Part shown: one piece after another, positions 1-10,809 of the stretch | Layout of the letters: each line of letters begins with the position of its first letter | How positions within the stretch are numbered: the stretch's first letter is position 1 | NCBI GenBank assembly: GCA_037447605.1 | Contig: CM074804.1 | Span: 5,450,717-5,514,716 of the forward strand | Reading direction: 5' to 3' | Source of the DNA: Zygnema circumcarinatum | Taxonomy: Eukaryota; Streptophyta; Zygnematophyceae; Zygnematales; Zygnemataceae | DNA length: 64,000 nucleotides | The notes under the pieces: generated by a model | Told to the model about the DNA's origin: nothing | Databases searched by the model: none | What the model saw: the letters and a program-made list of their open reading frames with translations, nothing else | Translations under genes and position numbers: made by a program

Positions 1-1521
1 GGCCGAGTACTTACATCCGCGGTTGCCTTTTAATGGTAAAGCACCTAGGTGAATACCGGGAGGTCCTGAAAGGGAAAGGGAAGGGAGAAAGGAAGGGAGA
101 AAGAAAGAAAGAAAGGAAGGGAAGGGATCAGGGAAGAGAAGGGAAGGGAAGGGATTAGGGAAGAGAAGGGAAGGGAAGGAAGAAGGGAAGGAAGAAGGGA
201 AAAAGGAAGGGAAGGGAAACGGGAAGGGAGAAATCAATAGAAAATAGGGCAAAATGGGCAGAAATGGCTGAATCAACGCAAAATGAAAAAACATAAGAAG
301 AATACCACCGAACCTAAGAAGGACTAAAACACAAGAGGAACAATGCAGTACAACAAGACAAATTACGGCAGAAAACGTCTAAAAACAAACACGCATTGTA
401 GCCCACAACGCGCTAGCACGTTAGTGAAATTGGAACCTCACTGCCATTACAGCGCCTCTTACAGCGCGAAGGACGGATCCGCCTCCACCGCCGTGCCCGC
501 GCACCAGCGCTCAAGCCCGCACACTGCCCGCCCGGCCGTCCGATCCACGTCGACGAGGAGGCGGGAAGGGGGCAGGGAGGGAGGGAGGGAGGGAGGGAGG
601 GACACTGCCCCGAGAAGGGCCGCCTCGCCCCGCCCCCCAAGTGAATTGGTGCATAGGTCGGACCATTAGACCAACCATTCGACTAGTTGCCCACCATTGG
701 TGTCGGATCGAAACAACCATTCGAATTGTTTGGATCCAATAGATGCCAATGGTTGGTTAGTGACCATTCGACTGGTTCAAAACCATTGGATACAATGCTT
801 GCCAACCATTCGACTGGTGTGAACCATTGGCGTCGGAGAGGGAGAGGGAGAGGGAGAGGGAGAGGGAGAGGGAGGGAAAACGTAGTCGTCCAACCATTGC
901 CATCCAATGGTTGACCAATGGTTGCTGATCCATTGGTCCGACCTGTGAAAGTGTTGGTGACCATTGAAGGGAACCGGCCGGCCGCGCTCCGCTCCTCCCC
1001 TCCCGCCGCGTCCGCGCCGTCCCCGCCGGCGTCCCTGCGCGTCCCCAAACGGTTCCCGCGGGAGCCGCGCCGCGCCGCCGCGGAAGTCTCCGCCGGCCGG
1101 CCGGCCGGCCGGCAGGGCCGTCAGCCGCCGCGACTGCCACGTCGGCTCTCCCCGAGTGGTCCCCGCGGGGATCCAGCGTGGGGCCGCGCGGCGCCCGCGC
1201 GATCGCTGCCACGCCAGCGCGCGCCCTGCGTCCGCCACGTGGCGCGGCCGGCCGCCAGCCGGCCGCAGGGCATCCCGCCGCGCCGGCCGGCAGCCCGTCC
1301 GCGCCTCCGCGTGGGCCCGGTCGGCTCTTTTCGCGAAACACATTTCTCGGGCTGCCCGAGACCCGGGGCACGCTCGCAGAAAGCTGGAAAAGCGCAGGTG
1401 GTGCAACGGGCGAGCGGGGAGGGCAGAGGGACGGCGAGAGTGGGAGCAGGAGAGGGGACGGAGGAAGAGACGGAGGGAGAGCGAGAGGCAACCTCTGACG
1501 CACGCTCTCGCTCCTTCAGCC
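1..1521. other. Upstream region of LSF2 with microsatellites and GC-rich promoter
   Basis: No convincing gene. From about 62 to 240 there is a purine-only tract of GGGAA, GAAGG and AAAG units. A GGGA run lies at 570-600 and a GGGAGA run at 835-873. Between 672 and 970 the motifs CCATTCGACTGG, ACCATTGG and CCAATGG recur (see findings). From 1000 to 1500 the sequence is extremely GC-rich, with stacked GGCCGG at 1092-1112 and a perfect GCCACGTGGC palindrome at 1234-1243. Long open frames on both strands here reflect GC content: they overlap one another, use low-complexity Arg/Pro/Ala composition and match no family I know. Confidence 0.6.
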
Positions 1522-3483
1522 ATGGCGGCGCGGCTGGATCTCGCTCTGGTGCCTGCAGCTAGTGAGACGGGAAAGCAGGCGGTGCTGCAGACGGCTGCTG
1601 CGGGGGTGGCTGGCGCGAGGAGGGTGAAGGGCTGCCGAGGAGTGCGGGCGCTATTGGCACCGACGATGAAGAGCGAGAAGGTGTCGGCGCAGGAAAGCCG
1701 GGCCGGAAGGATCGCCAGGGGGTGCAGAAGTGGTTGCAAGGCACCTGCTGTTGCGAGCAGCAGCGTTACTGACAGGATCGTACAGGGATCGTCGCACGAG
1801 TACAACCAGATGATGAAGCGGCAGATGGCGAACCCGTATGAGTACCACCATGATCTTGGTAAGTGCACATGGTTGTCTGCTGGCTCCTTGTTTCCACTGA
1901 ATGTGGATGTTTTCCTTCCTTTCCCCTGCTGGCTCATTGTTGTCCGCATTTGGTGGCATTCGTTTGTTTTTCCTGTCTTTTCTTCGGGGTAGGATCATGT
2001 GACTTCTCGGTTTTCTGGAAATTTGTTGCGTTCAGGGTTTGTCGCACAGCTTTTTGCCCTTGTTTTAACGTATCTCTTGTTTCGTATAGAGATGGATTTC
2101 TGAGGGCGTGTAACGCATAAGTATCAAATGCTTACGAAGGCCCTTTGATTTTAAAACGTTGCTTTACCTGTGCCTACAAGGATGCCTACGTTGGCGGAGG
2201 ATTATGTGCATAATCGAGAGTTGGATTCCATGGTTTATGATTAATGCATTTCTTTGATTTTTTCTTCATCAAATTGCTTTATGCTTATGTTCACGTTAGG
2301 TGATACCTTCTCCCTGGATGCAGGAATGTATTATACTCGGATTGATGACAAGCTCATTGTCGGGTCCCAACCGCAGTCTGCTGGAGACATAGAGCGCCTT
2401 CATTTCGACGAGGGTGTGAACGCTGTTCTGAATCTTCAGCAGGATCATGACATCCATTACTGGGGCATAGACATTCACCCCATTCAAGAAGTCTGTTCCA
2501 AACTTGGTGTTCGCCATTACCGAAGGCCGGTGAGAAATGTGACTTTTGTTTTCTGTGTCTGGTTCTCTTGTGTGTAATGTGTAGGGAAGTCGACACGTTA
2601 GTCGGTGTTGGACTATCCGGCATGATTTCTGGCTGACGGATTCCGCGCTTGGCGTTGTCCAGCAATGTTGGAGCTGGTAGACTCGTGTTTTTTATGTCTC
2701 TTTTGTGGATTATGATTTTATGTGTCGATTTGTAGCATTTGAGGTAAGTCTGCTAGCGCATTTAGGCTTGTTTCTTTCTCCTTAGCTCATACCAGTCACC
2801 ATTTCATTCAGATTTCAGTAGAAGGATTGTAGTTAGTCCTGCATCCGCAGCGCATTGTACATGCAGAGACCTTAACGTATGTTAATGCAGTATGTTCTGA
2901 ATTTCTGTTTGCTCTTATTTTGCAGGCACGCGACTTTGATCCGCACAGTTTGCGCTATGAACTACCACGGATGGTTGCTGTGATTGATCGGAACATTGCA
3001 GAGGGAAGAACGGTGTATGTGCACTGTACAGCGGGTCTTGGTCGAGCCCCAGGAGCTGCCATTGCGTATCTTTTTTGGTTCAGGGGAATGAATGTGAGTG
3101 TTTTGCTGTTTTAAGTTGTTGCCGGGTAATTCGTAATCAAATTGACACGGTTACCTTGTTTTCTTACATTGAATTTTTAGGTTTTACTAATGGACTGGAG
3201 GCTGTTTTGGAAGTGAGCATTCCTCTCGCGGAAGTCACGTTGCTGACCTTTTACGGGTGACGTGTGGGTATTGCAGATGAGTATGGCTTACGACTATCTT
3301 ACGTCCAAACGGCCATGTGGCCCAAAGGCAGAGGCAATTCGAGGGGCAACTTATGATTTGGCGAAGAATGATCCGTGGCAACCCCCCCTTGAACATCTTC
3401 CTGGTTTTGCATTTACTGATGTTGCAGATTGGGAACGGAAACTCATTCAAGAGCGAGTACGGAATCTATACAACACAATCTAA
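1522..3483 (+). CDS. LSF2: Phosphoglucan phosphatase LSF2-like (LIKE SEX FOUR 2), complete, 4 exons
   Basis: Exons 1522-1858, 2324-2529, 2926-3093 and 3277-3483, all GT-AG, join in frame to 305 aa. The family removes phosphate (mainly C3) from starch glucans in the plastid during starch breakdown. Visible hallmarks: the entry YEYHHDLG near residues 105-112, GSQPQ and LNLQQD in the plant glucan-phosphatase N-terminal part, and the dual-specificity phosphatase loop HCTAGLGRAPG with the nucleophile Cys at about residue 215. KRPCGP, RGATYDLAKNDPW and the C-terminal helix ending WERKLIQERVRNL follow. The protein stops after that helix, so there is no CBM48 domain; this separates LSF2 from SEX4. 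The first about 80 residues are rich in Ala, Arg and Ser with few acids, as expected for a transit peptide. The start was chosen as the first ATG in the open exon, in a CCATGG context. Very confident on family, confident on the exon borders. Confidence 0.95.
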
Positions 3484-5671
3484 GGTTGCGATGGTGTGAA
3501 TCCTTCCACTGTACCTTGTAGAAGTTAGGAGGGTGGGTGGCTACACTCTGCCGTGGCCACTGCTGTGCCATACAGGCGGTTGGTCCACGTGGCAGCTGTA
3601 CATGATTCAAACACAGTCAATCTCATTCATCAGGCTTTACCCTACAAGCCATTAATAAGTCCCTTTTAAGCCGCTAACGATCCCGTGTACAGCTAGATTG
3701 ACTTTGGTAGTTTGGTGAAGTTTTTCATTTGGGAAAAGAAGATAGTGGCGGGCGTTAGACGCACCTTTTTTGGCCATTTTTTTTTTGTTGTATTATGGGA
3801 GGTCCGATTACGGTTTTTGCAAATCGTTTAATATGAAGGTGTGCGGAGTTTGGTGTTTCTACTTGCTGTGTACATGCGAATTATCTGAAGTGCGGGTCTA
3901 GAATATTCGTGGATTGCATAAAGAAGAATGTTTGTGCCTGGGTGACCTCGGTGTACTCGTCCGTTCAGGTCTGTGTCCATTTCCATTTCAATGCAAGAAA
4001 AAGCCTAGTGTCGGTTGAACAGTGTGCAAAATGTGTGAATGTGCATGCAGCATGCTCTGACCGACGCACGCATTTTGCCAGTGCTGAATGTTGTCTATTC
4101 TCACTGTTGCTGGTCTTTAGATGAAAAGGACCACTTCATAATGACTATTGCTTAAAAAACAATTCATAGACAATTGTTTGGAATTGTGTGTTTCGTCAGA
4201 GCGGTGATGGCACCAATCGTCCTTGGACTATTGGTTCGTTTCTTGCTCACACAGCAGCATGCGCCTCGGTAGGTGGCAGTGGATCGTGGCTGTACAGCTG
4301 TGAGCCTGAACCACGAACGATCCGTTTCCCGGCGTGTCTCTTGTTGTTGTGGCAGCTGGTTAGGACTGAACAAGCGTCAAGCGTTGCATGGAGGGGGGCA
4401 CGGGGGCCATGCGGACATGAATATCAACGTCTGACAGCCTCATGACATGGCATCTGTAGTCGAGGCAGGAAGCACAATCATCAATCACCGCATCAACTAG
4501 TCCTGCAGAAAAAGCACGTCACTACTCGTACCGCGCACCATCATATGCGGTGGCGATCAAGGCGAGGGGGAGGTGGTTCAGGGAAGCTGAGGGTCATCAG
4601 CTCTGTGCAGCGACCCGCTAGATCGCATCATTATGTTGTCAGAAACCTACTTAGATCGTCTCGAGCAAAGCACATGACACGCGACGAACGATTTCAGTGT
4701 ACGGCAAAAAGCGACGGAAGGAACTAGCAAACAATAACCACGACAGCCATCCTCCTTCCTGCAATTCCAGAAGACCAGGGCTGAATGCAAATCTCACTGA
4801 ACCCAGGGAACCAGCAACAACTGGCGAAAGAAATCGAGCAGGAGGCGAATAACAGAAGCGAGGGATCTCCCAAAAGTCTTCGACATACATCGTTCAGCAC
4901 AGTTCACACAAAATCCGAAACACGATAGATTCACCAAAGCTTCAATTACATAGTTCACATAACTTATCCTTACGGAAACCGAATAGTCCTGCCCTAGCAA
5001 AGCCTAGTGGGCAGATTCATTTTCTTACGGAAAGTTCCACTCACAAAGCACAGCGCATGACGCCATCTCCTCGGAAACACGCCGGAGTAGAAAACACTAC
5101 ACGCTATTCTAACATCCAATATACCATAACAGACAGAGGACAGGGCTCTGTACTACAAAGGCAAGCCTCTGCACTTATCCCTGCCCATATCTCTGCTAAA
5201 AAAGACCACCCCATAACCTAAACATAGCTAAAAAAGGACTACTTGGCACAGGGGCCCCATATACTGCACAACATACATGCAAACCCACCTCCCTCCCAGT
5301 TCCCCTAATATCAAGCCTACTTGGTGCTATGGACAGGATAGCCAGCACTGCCATGCCATAGCATACTAGAAGACCTCATGGCATGCCAATCCATGGAACA
5401 AAACCGAACTCCCATGTTCGCACATGGCCAGGCATGCCATGCAATGCAATGGCAGGGCACCACCAAGCTAGCCTTGCCACAGCCGATGATTGCTTTGCCA
5501 TAAAAAAGCTTGGTGGACGCCCTCTTCTTTGCAAAGTGATATCCGATCGGTGCGAGGGCTGGCCACAAGACACTCAAATAATCGCCTCCATGATTCCTTC
5601 CCACACGTTTTCCCTGCCTGCCTTCAGGAAATGCAGGCACGTTACTCCAAAGCAGGGACGGAAGCTTCCTC
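3484..5671. other. Spacer between convergent LSF2 and DRB2-like genes
   Basis: No supported gene in 2.2 kb. It should contain the 3' UTRs of both flanking convergent genes. The only structure I noticed is a stretch rich in CATGCC/GGCATG words at 5335-5460 (for example GGCATGCCA at 5391 and again near 5433). Short open frames here have no recognisable content. Confidence 0.5.
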
Positions 5672-7422
5672 TCAAAGACTCAACTGACTAAGAACCTGCC
5701 GCGTGGCAGCTTCCCCTTCAATAGACTCGTTGGAATCATCATCTTCTTCTTCTCGTGACCGGCGTGGAGCCGCATGGACTTGAATGAGTGTACGAACAGT
5801 GACGGGAGGAGCAAGCCCCATGCCTCTGCCCTCCAATCCCATTGAAGAATGACCCATACCCATTCCCATCGATGACATTCCTGACCCGAGACCCTGCCAG
5901 TACGTGCGAGAGCTTGGCCACATCATATCCGCTGGCCCCATTTCATTGTTGGCCTCTGACACGACCATCTGCGGCCGCACAATCTCTTTCCTGCTTGTTG
6001 TCTCGCGCAGCCATTCTTCCTCATCTGCCTCATGCTCATCCAGAGGCTGCTGCCTGACAGATGTCTGCGGCAGAGAGCGAACAGAGCTGTTGGATAGTGC
6101 CATGCCGCTGCCAATAACTCCAGCAGCAGGCACCTGGCGGGGCCGCGGCTGATAGGCCATGGGCGGCCTCATGTCTATCTCCGATACCCCTTCCTGATGC
6201 AGTACGCGGGGACGCGGCTGATACGCCATTCCGGGCCTGATCGCAATACTAGTGTGGCGCACCACCGCAGAGGATTCCCCATTGGAAGACATCTGTCCCT
6301 GACCCTGCCCAAGGCCTTGGTTGGCTATCTGCTGCGGGGTGTACCTGCTGCTCTGTAGAACATCCTGCCCATAAGCTCTCAACGACTCCGTTGTCCTCCT
6401 TTCCAGCGGCACCCATGTAGGATTGACATGATGCGGAACATAAGCAGGTGGAGGAGCCATGGCAGCCCTCTGCAGCACGCGGTCCTCCAGGTTGGCGCGG
6501 TACATGCGCTGCTGCTGCTGCAGTGCGCTCTGCAGAGCGGTAGAACTGACATTCGAGGAGAGGCGCTCCCCTCTCCCGCTCGCGCTGGCTAGGGCGCGGG
6601 CTATGGTGTTCTGCTCCTGCTCATCTGAAAATTCGATTTCTGCAATGGGCGAAGGCTGGCCCTGGCCAACATCTGCAGTGCAGAAAGCAGCGTTCAGAAC
6701 AAGAAAACAGCAGACAGAAAGAAGGAAGCAAGATGGACGTGCGAGAGACCGATCTCCATGCTCTGTCCCCCAACATGTACAAACACTATCCTCGTCCTGC
6801 CTCCGCATATGACACCTATCCGTTCACATACAGGTCAAAACCTCAAAGGAAGGCCAAATTGTAAGTGCCACACTGCAAGTTGCGCTCAGCACGCAAACCA
6901 ACCTCCCTGCGCAACCACCCTTCCCAACGAAACCCTAACAACATATATACACTTACGCTTCTTCAGTGCAGTCCACGCCGCCATAGCCGCGTTCTTTTCC
7001 GCCTGCTTCTTGGTCTTGGCCGCGTCTCCTGCGAAGCGCAAGCCTGCAACCTCCACCGTGCAGGTGAAGACGGGCACGTGGCCGGGCCCTGAGCGCACAG
7101 TGGAGTAATCAGGCAGGGCCACGCCCGCCCTCTGCGCCGTCTCCTGCAGAAGGTTCTTGCAGACGCCTGTTTCGTCCAGCACCCGTGCAGCCAGGGACTG
7201 TGCAGGGCCCCTGCGCGAAAGCGTGCTCAGGGCTACCTCTGCGGCCGCATGCTCCGCCTGGCGCAGCGTGTTGAAGAATCCCGGGCTCTCAAAAACCTCG
7301 CCATTGAAGTTCACGGTGGCCTTGAAGCGCGGCGCGTGGTCCGGCCCCTCGCGCTTGCACGCGTATGCGGGGAGGTTGAAGCTGCTGCGCTGGGCCAGCT
7401 CTTGCAGCTGGTTCTTGAACAT
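5672..7422 (-). CDS. Double-stranded RNA-binding protein, plant DRB2/3/5-like, complete, 2 exons
   Basis: Exon 1 is 7422-6957 and exon 2 is 6672-5672 on the minus strand (donor GTAAGTG, acceptor TGCAG), giving 488 aa. Residues 1-70 and about 85-155 are two tandem double-stranded RNA-binding motifs of the plant DRB class: FKNQLQELAQR at the start, GPDHAPRFKATV, the linker SLAARVLDETGVCKNLLQE, then KTKKQAEKNAAMAAW closing the second motif. These proteins partner with Dicer-like enzymes or act in small RNA and translational-repression pathways; Arabidopsis DRB2 is the closest in motif content. The 330-residue C-terminal part is low-complexity (Gln, Met-Gly and Arg-Pro rich, with two MAYQPRPR repeats near the middle and an acidic EEEDDD tail) and is probably disordered. 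The start at the canonical M-F-K-N-Q leaves no N-terminal extension, as in plant DRBs. The upstream side carries four G-box palindromes. Confidence 0.93.
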
Positions 7423-9060
7423 CGTGCTGGAGTGGCGAGTGGGCCCGCAGCTCCAATCAGAGGAGAGAGAGGGAGGGGGAAGGACTCTTCCTGGCTGCCT
7501 TCCTGCCTCTCAGCGGAGGGAGGAAGGGCGGCAGGACGGAATGGTGGGAGGTCGAGAGAAGGTGGAGAGAGGGGCAAGGAGGCGCAGAGGGAGGGCGGGC
7601 GGACGGGCGGGCGGGCGGGCGGGCGGCAAGCGCCACGTGGCGCGGGTTCGTCGTCCCCCCTCCGCGCGCCGGACACTGTCGCCAGGAGCGTCGCAAGGCG
7701 TCGTCCTGCGTCGCCCTCCGTCGCACGGCGTCGCCCGAGCGCGTCGGGCAAGGGGCCGGCGGGCAGCGCGCTGGTTCCCACGTGGCGGCGGGCCGGGCGG
7801 CGCGATCCGAGTGGACGGTGGATTTCACGGTTGGCCGTACGAAATCCGTACAGAGACGTTCAGGGGCGCGGGCGGGCAGGCCACGTGGCGCGTCGCGGCG
7901 CGCTGCCGCCCAGCCCTCGCGCCGGTCCGCTCCCGCGATCGGATCCGACGGCTGCACCCCGCGACGCGCGGCGACCGGCCGCCGTACGGCGCCCGCCCGC
8001 GGCAACTTGAAGCGCGGGCCGCAACCGCGACGGACGCGACGGCCGCCTTCCTCGACCGAGGATTTTTTGCGACGAAGTTGGGATGCCCATTGGGCCACGT
8101 GGCGCGGGCCGTGCGAGTCAAGTCAGGGCTACAGCCGGCGCGGGCAGCGCTACAGTTAGAGCGCGCGGAATTCTTCGCGTTTCGCGTCCAGGACCGGCGG
8201 CGACGCGCGCGTCCGTCGGCCGTACTGCGGCAACACGACCACCAACACGTGTCGCGTCCGCAATGGCCCGCGCCGTACCGCTTTAGCGCTTGTCGCAGTC
8301 GTACCGCCGTTACCGCGCCATAACGCACGAGCGCCCCGGCATCCCGGGCGCCGCGCCGCCCCGCCTGCATCGGACGAGGGGCCGAGCTCCGCCGCGCATC
8401 GGACGGCGTGCGGGGGCCCGCCCCTCGCACTGGGCGACGCCAACGGACGGCCCGCCGACCACGCGTACGGCGCAACCGACCGGACGGTACCGTCCGCCGA
8501 CAGTCTTTACTGCGGTACGGCGCTGGGTGCCGCGCCGCCGGGAAACGGAAAACTGATCATTGAGGCCGTACGGGCGGTGACGCGCCCTGCCTGTACGAGC
8601 GTACGAACGTACGGCCACAAGCGACCGCGGGCGGGCGGGCGGCGGGCGTCACCCCTCCCCGCGCAAGAACGCCGCCGCTTCGCGATAACGGCGCGCGCCC
8701 GCCCGGTCGGGCGGGTCAGAACGAACGAACCTTCAGCGAGGACCGTACGCACGCAGGCGCGACCGCCGCCTGGAACTGGCTCTGGGCATCCATGCACGCA
8801 CATGCATACATGCGCGAAGGCCGCGCCGCGCCGCTCCATGCACGCGCGGGCCGTCCGGCGCGACACGCGAGGCAGGCAGGCAGGCGGCCGTTCCGCGCTG
8901 CCAGGGAGCTGGCGTGGGCCGCAGAGCGCAGCGTCTGGTGGTAGGCTGGCTGGCTGGCTGGCTTGCACGCACCCGCAGCCGTCGACGCCATTCAGCCCTT
9001 CGTTGGGGGAAACACTTGGTGTACGCGACCCATGCCACGCGGGCCACTTAGCGCAAGCGT
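7423..9060. promoter_or_regulatory. GC-rich upstream region of the DRB2-like gene with repeated G-boxes
   Basis: A 1.6 kb GC-rich block upstream of the minus-strand DRB2-like gene. It contains GCCACGTGGC or CCACGTGG palindromes at 7632-7641, 7778-7785, 7881-7888 and 8094-8103, a GGGC run at 7598-7625, a CGTCGC-rich stretch at 7678-7745 and many CGTACG/GTAC words between 7835 and 8760. Long open frames occur on both strands but are Arg/Pro/Ala rich and mutually overlapping, so I do not call genes. The regulatory role is inferred from position and motif content only. Confidence 0.5.
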
Positions 9061-9765
9061 AGTGCAGAGAATGAAACAAATATGAAAGCACAGTAGGACG
9101 TGTCAATCTTTGACATTTCCAGAAGAGAAAAAAGTAAAATAAAACAAACTAGGTATAAAAAACATATTTCAACAAAACATTTAATTGAGAACAGCATTCA
9201 CGGCAGAGAAACACGACACAGCAGCTAGGAAAAGGCATTTCAAAGGTCAAAAAATGCAAAATTCACCAGTTTAACACAGCTAAAAGCTTACAATAACTTA
9301 TGTTCTCTTATCTTGGCTCTTCAGTAGCCTATGAAGTAAGCAAAAAATTGGCAAAAAGCGAAAAGATCTGTCGAAAAACGCCTTACGGCGAATCCGCCCG
9401 AAGGTAAGGTCAACCATACGATATTAAAACATGTTGAACAACACACTGTATTGCATGATTATGCGATTGCTCACTTTACTTGATGCACACGTCTTGTCGA
9501 CGTCACTGGCGGATCCAGGATTTATGCTAAGCCGCCCGCGACAGGGAGGGCCAAAGTCCTTAGCGCGGCAGGCGCCCGTATCCGAATCGATGCGAGCCGT
9601 AGATTCGCGCCACATGTCGACACCGGACTGGCGAGGCCACTGCCGATCCGGGAGTCCGCTCCCTCCAGATCTCGTAGGATCTGCCACGTTCTCTGCGGAT
9701 CCCAGATTCCCGTGGCCAGAACCGGATCCATGCGCGCAGGCCGGCCCTGGCCGCGCATCGCCTGA
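9061..9765. other. Spacer before the CCAT microsatellite
   Basis: The first 350 bases are AT-rich with no features seen. At 9503 onward the words CACTGGCGGATCCAGGATTT resemble a hAT-type transposon terminus (see findings), but no matching opposite end was found. No gene supported. Confidence 0.4.
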
Positions 9766-10613
9766 CATCCATCCATCCATCCATCCATCCATCCATCCAT
9801 CCATCCATCCATCCATCCATCCATCCATCCATCCATCCATCCATCCATCCATCCATCCATCCATCCATCCATCCATCCATCCATCCATCCATCCATCCAT
9901 CCATCCATCCATCCATCCATCCATCCATCCATCCATCCATCCATCAATCCATCCATCCATCCATCCATCCATCCATCCATCCATCCATCCATCCATCCAT
10001 CCATCCATCCATCCATCCATCCATCCATCCATCCATCCATCCACCATCCATCCATCCATCCATCCATCCATCCATCCATCCATCCATCCATCCATCCATC
10101 CATCCATCCATCCATCCATCCATCCATCCATCCATCCATCCATCCATCCATCCATCCATCCATCCATCCATCCATCCATCCATCCATCCATCCATCCATC
10201 CATCCATCCATCCATCCATCCATCCATCCATCCATCCATCCATCCATCCATCCATCCATCATCCATCATCCATCCATCCATCCTCCATCCATCCATCCAT
10301 CCATCCATCCATCCATCCATCCATCCATCCATCCATCCATCCATCCATCCATCCATCCATCCATCCAAATCCATCCATCCATCCATCCATCCATCCATCC
10401 ATCCATCCATCCATCCATCCATCCATCCATCCATCCATCCATCCATCCATCCATCCATCCATCCATCCATCCATCCATCCATCCATCCATCCATCCATCC
10501 ATCCATCCATCCATCCATCCATCCATCCATCCATCCATCCATCCATCCATCCATCCATCCATCCATCCATCCATCCATCCATCCATCCATCCATCCATCC
10601 ATCCATCCATCCG
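9766..10613. repeat. Very long CCAT (ATCC) tetranucleotide microsatellite
   Basis: About 845 bp of nearly pure ATCC/GGAT repeat, roughly 210 units. Interruptions that break phase or sequence sit at about 9946 (CATCAATCC), 10042 (CCACCATCC), 10260-10285 (two shortened units and a TCC) and 10367 (CCAAATCC). It ends less than 200 bp before the start codon of cycloartenol synthase and may lie in its promoter or 5' UTR. Open frames through it encode only HPSI or MDGW repeats and are not genes. Confidence 0.99.
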
Positions 10614-10809
10614 CATGGGCCTGCCTGCGCCCTGGGCTGCCCGGCGCCCGCAAGGCAAGCCAGCCCAGCGGCGCCAGGCAGGGCCAGCCTTGGCCCTGCT
10701 GAAGCAGCCTGTACCGCCCCACCCCGCCCCGCCTGCCCTGCCCCGTCTTGCTCTCCTCCCTCGCCTCCCATCGCCGCTGCTGCAGGGGGATCTCGCAGCT
10801 GTTGGCGCC

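Noticed and set aside
757-1992. Large overlapping open frames in the LSF2 promoter on both strands
   Set aside because: Produced by extreme GC content; Arg/Pro/Ala composition, mutual overlap and no family features. The plus-strand one merely runs in frame into LSF2 exon 1.
7157-8618. Several long frames in the GC-rich region upstream of the DRB2-like gene
   Set aside because: Same compositional effect; dense CpG, no conserved motif and extensive overlap on both strands.
9766-10613. CCAT array as a CRISPR-like or minisatellite array
   Set aside because: There are no spacers; it is a pure tetranucleotide microsatellite.
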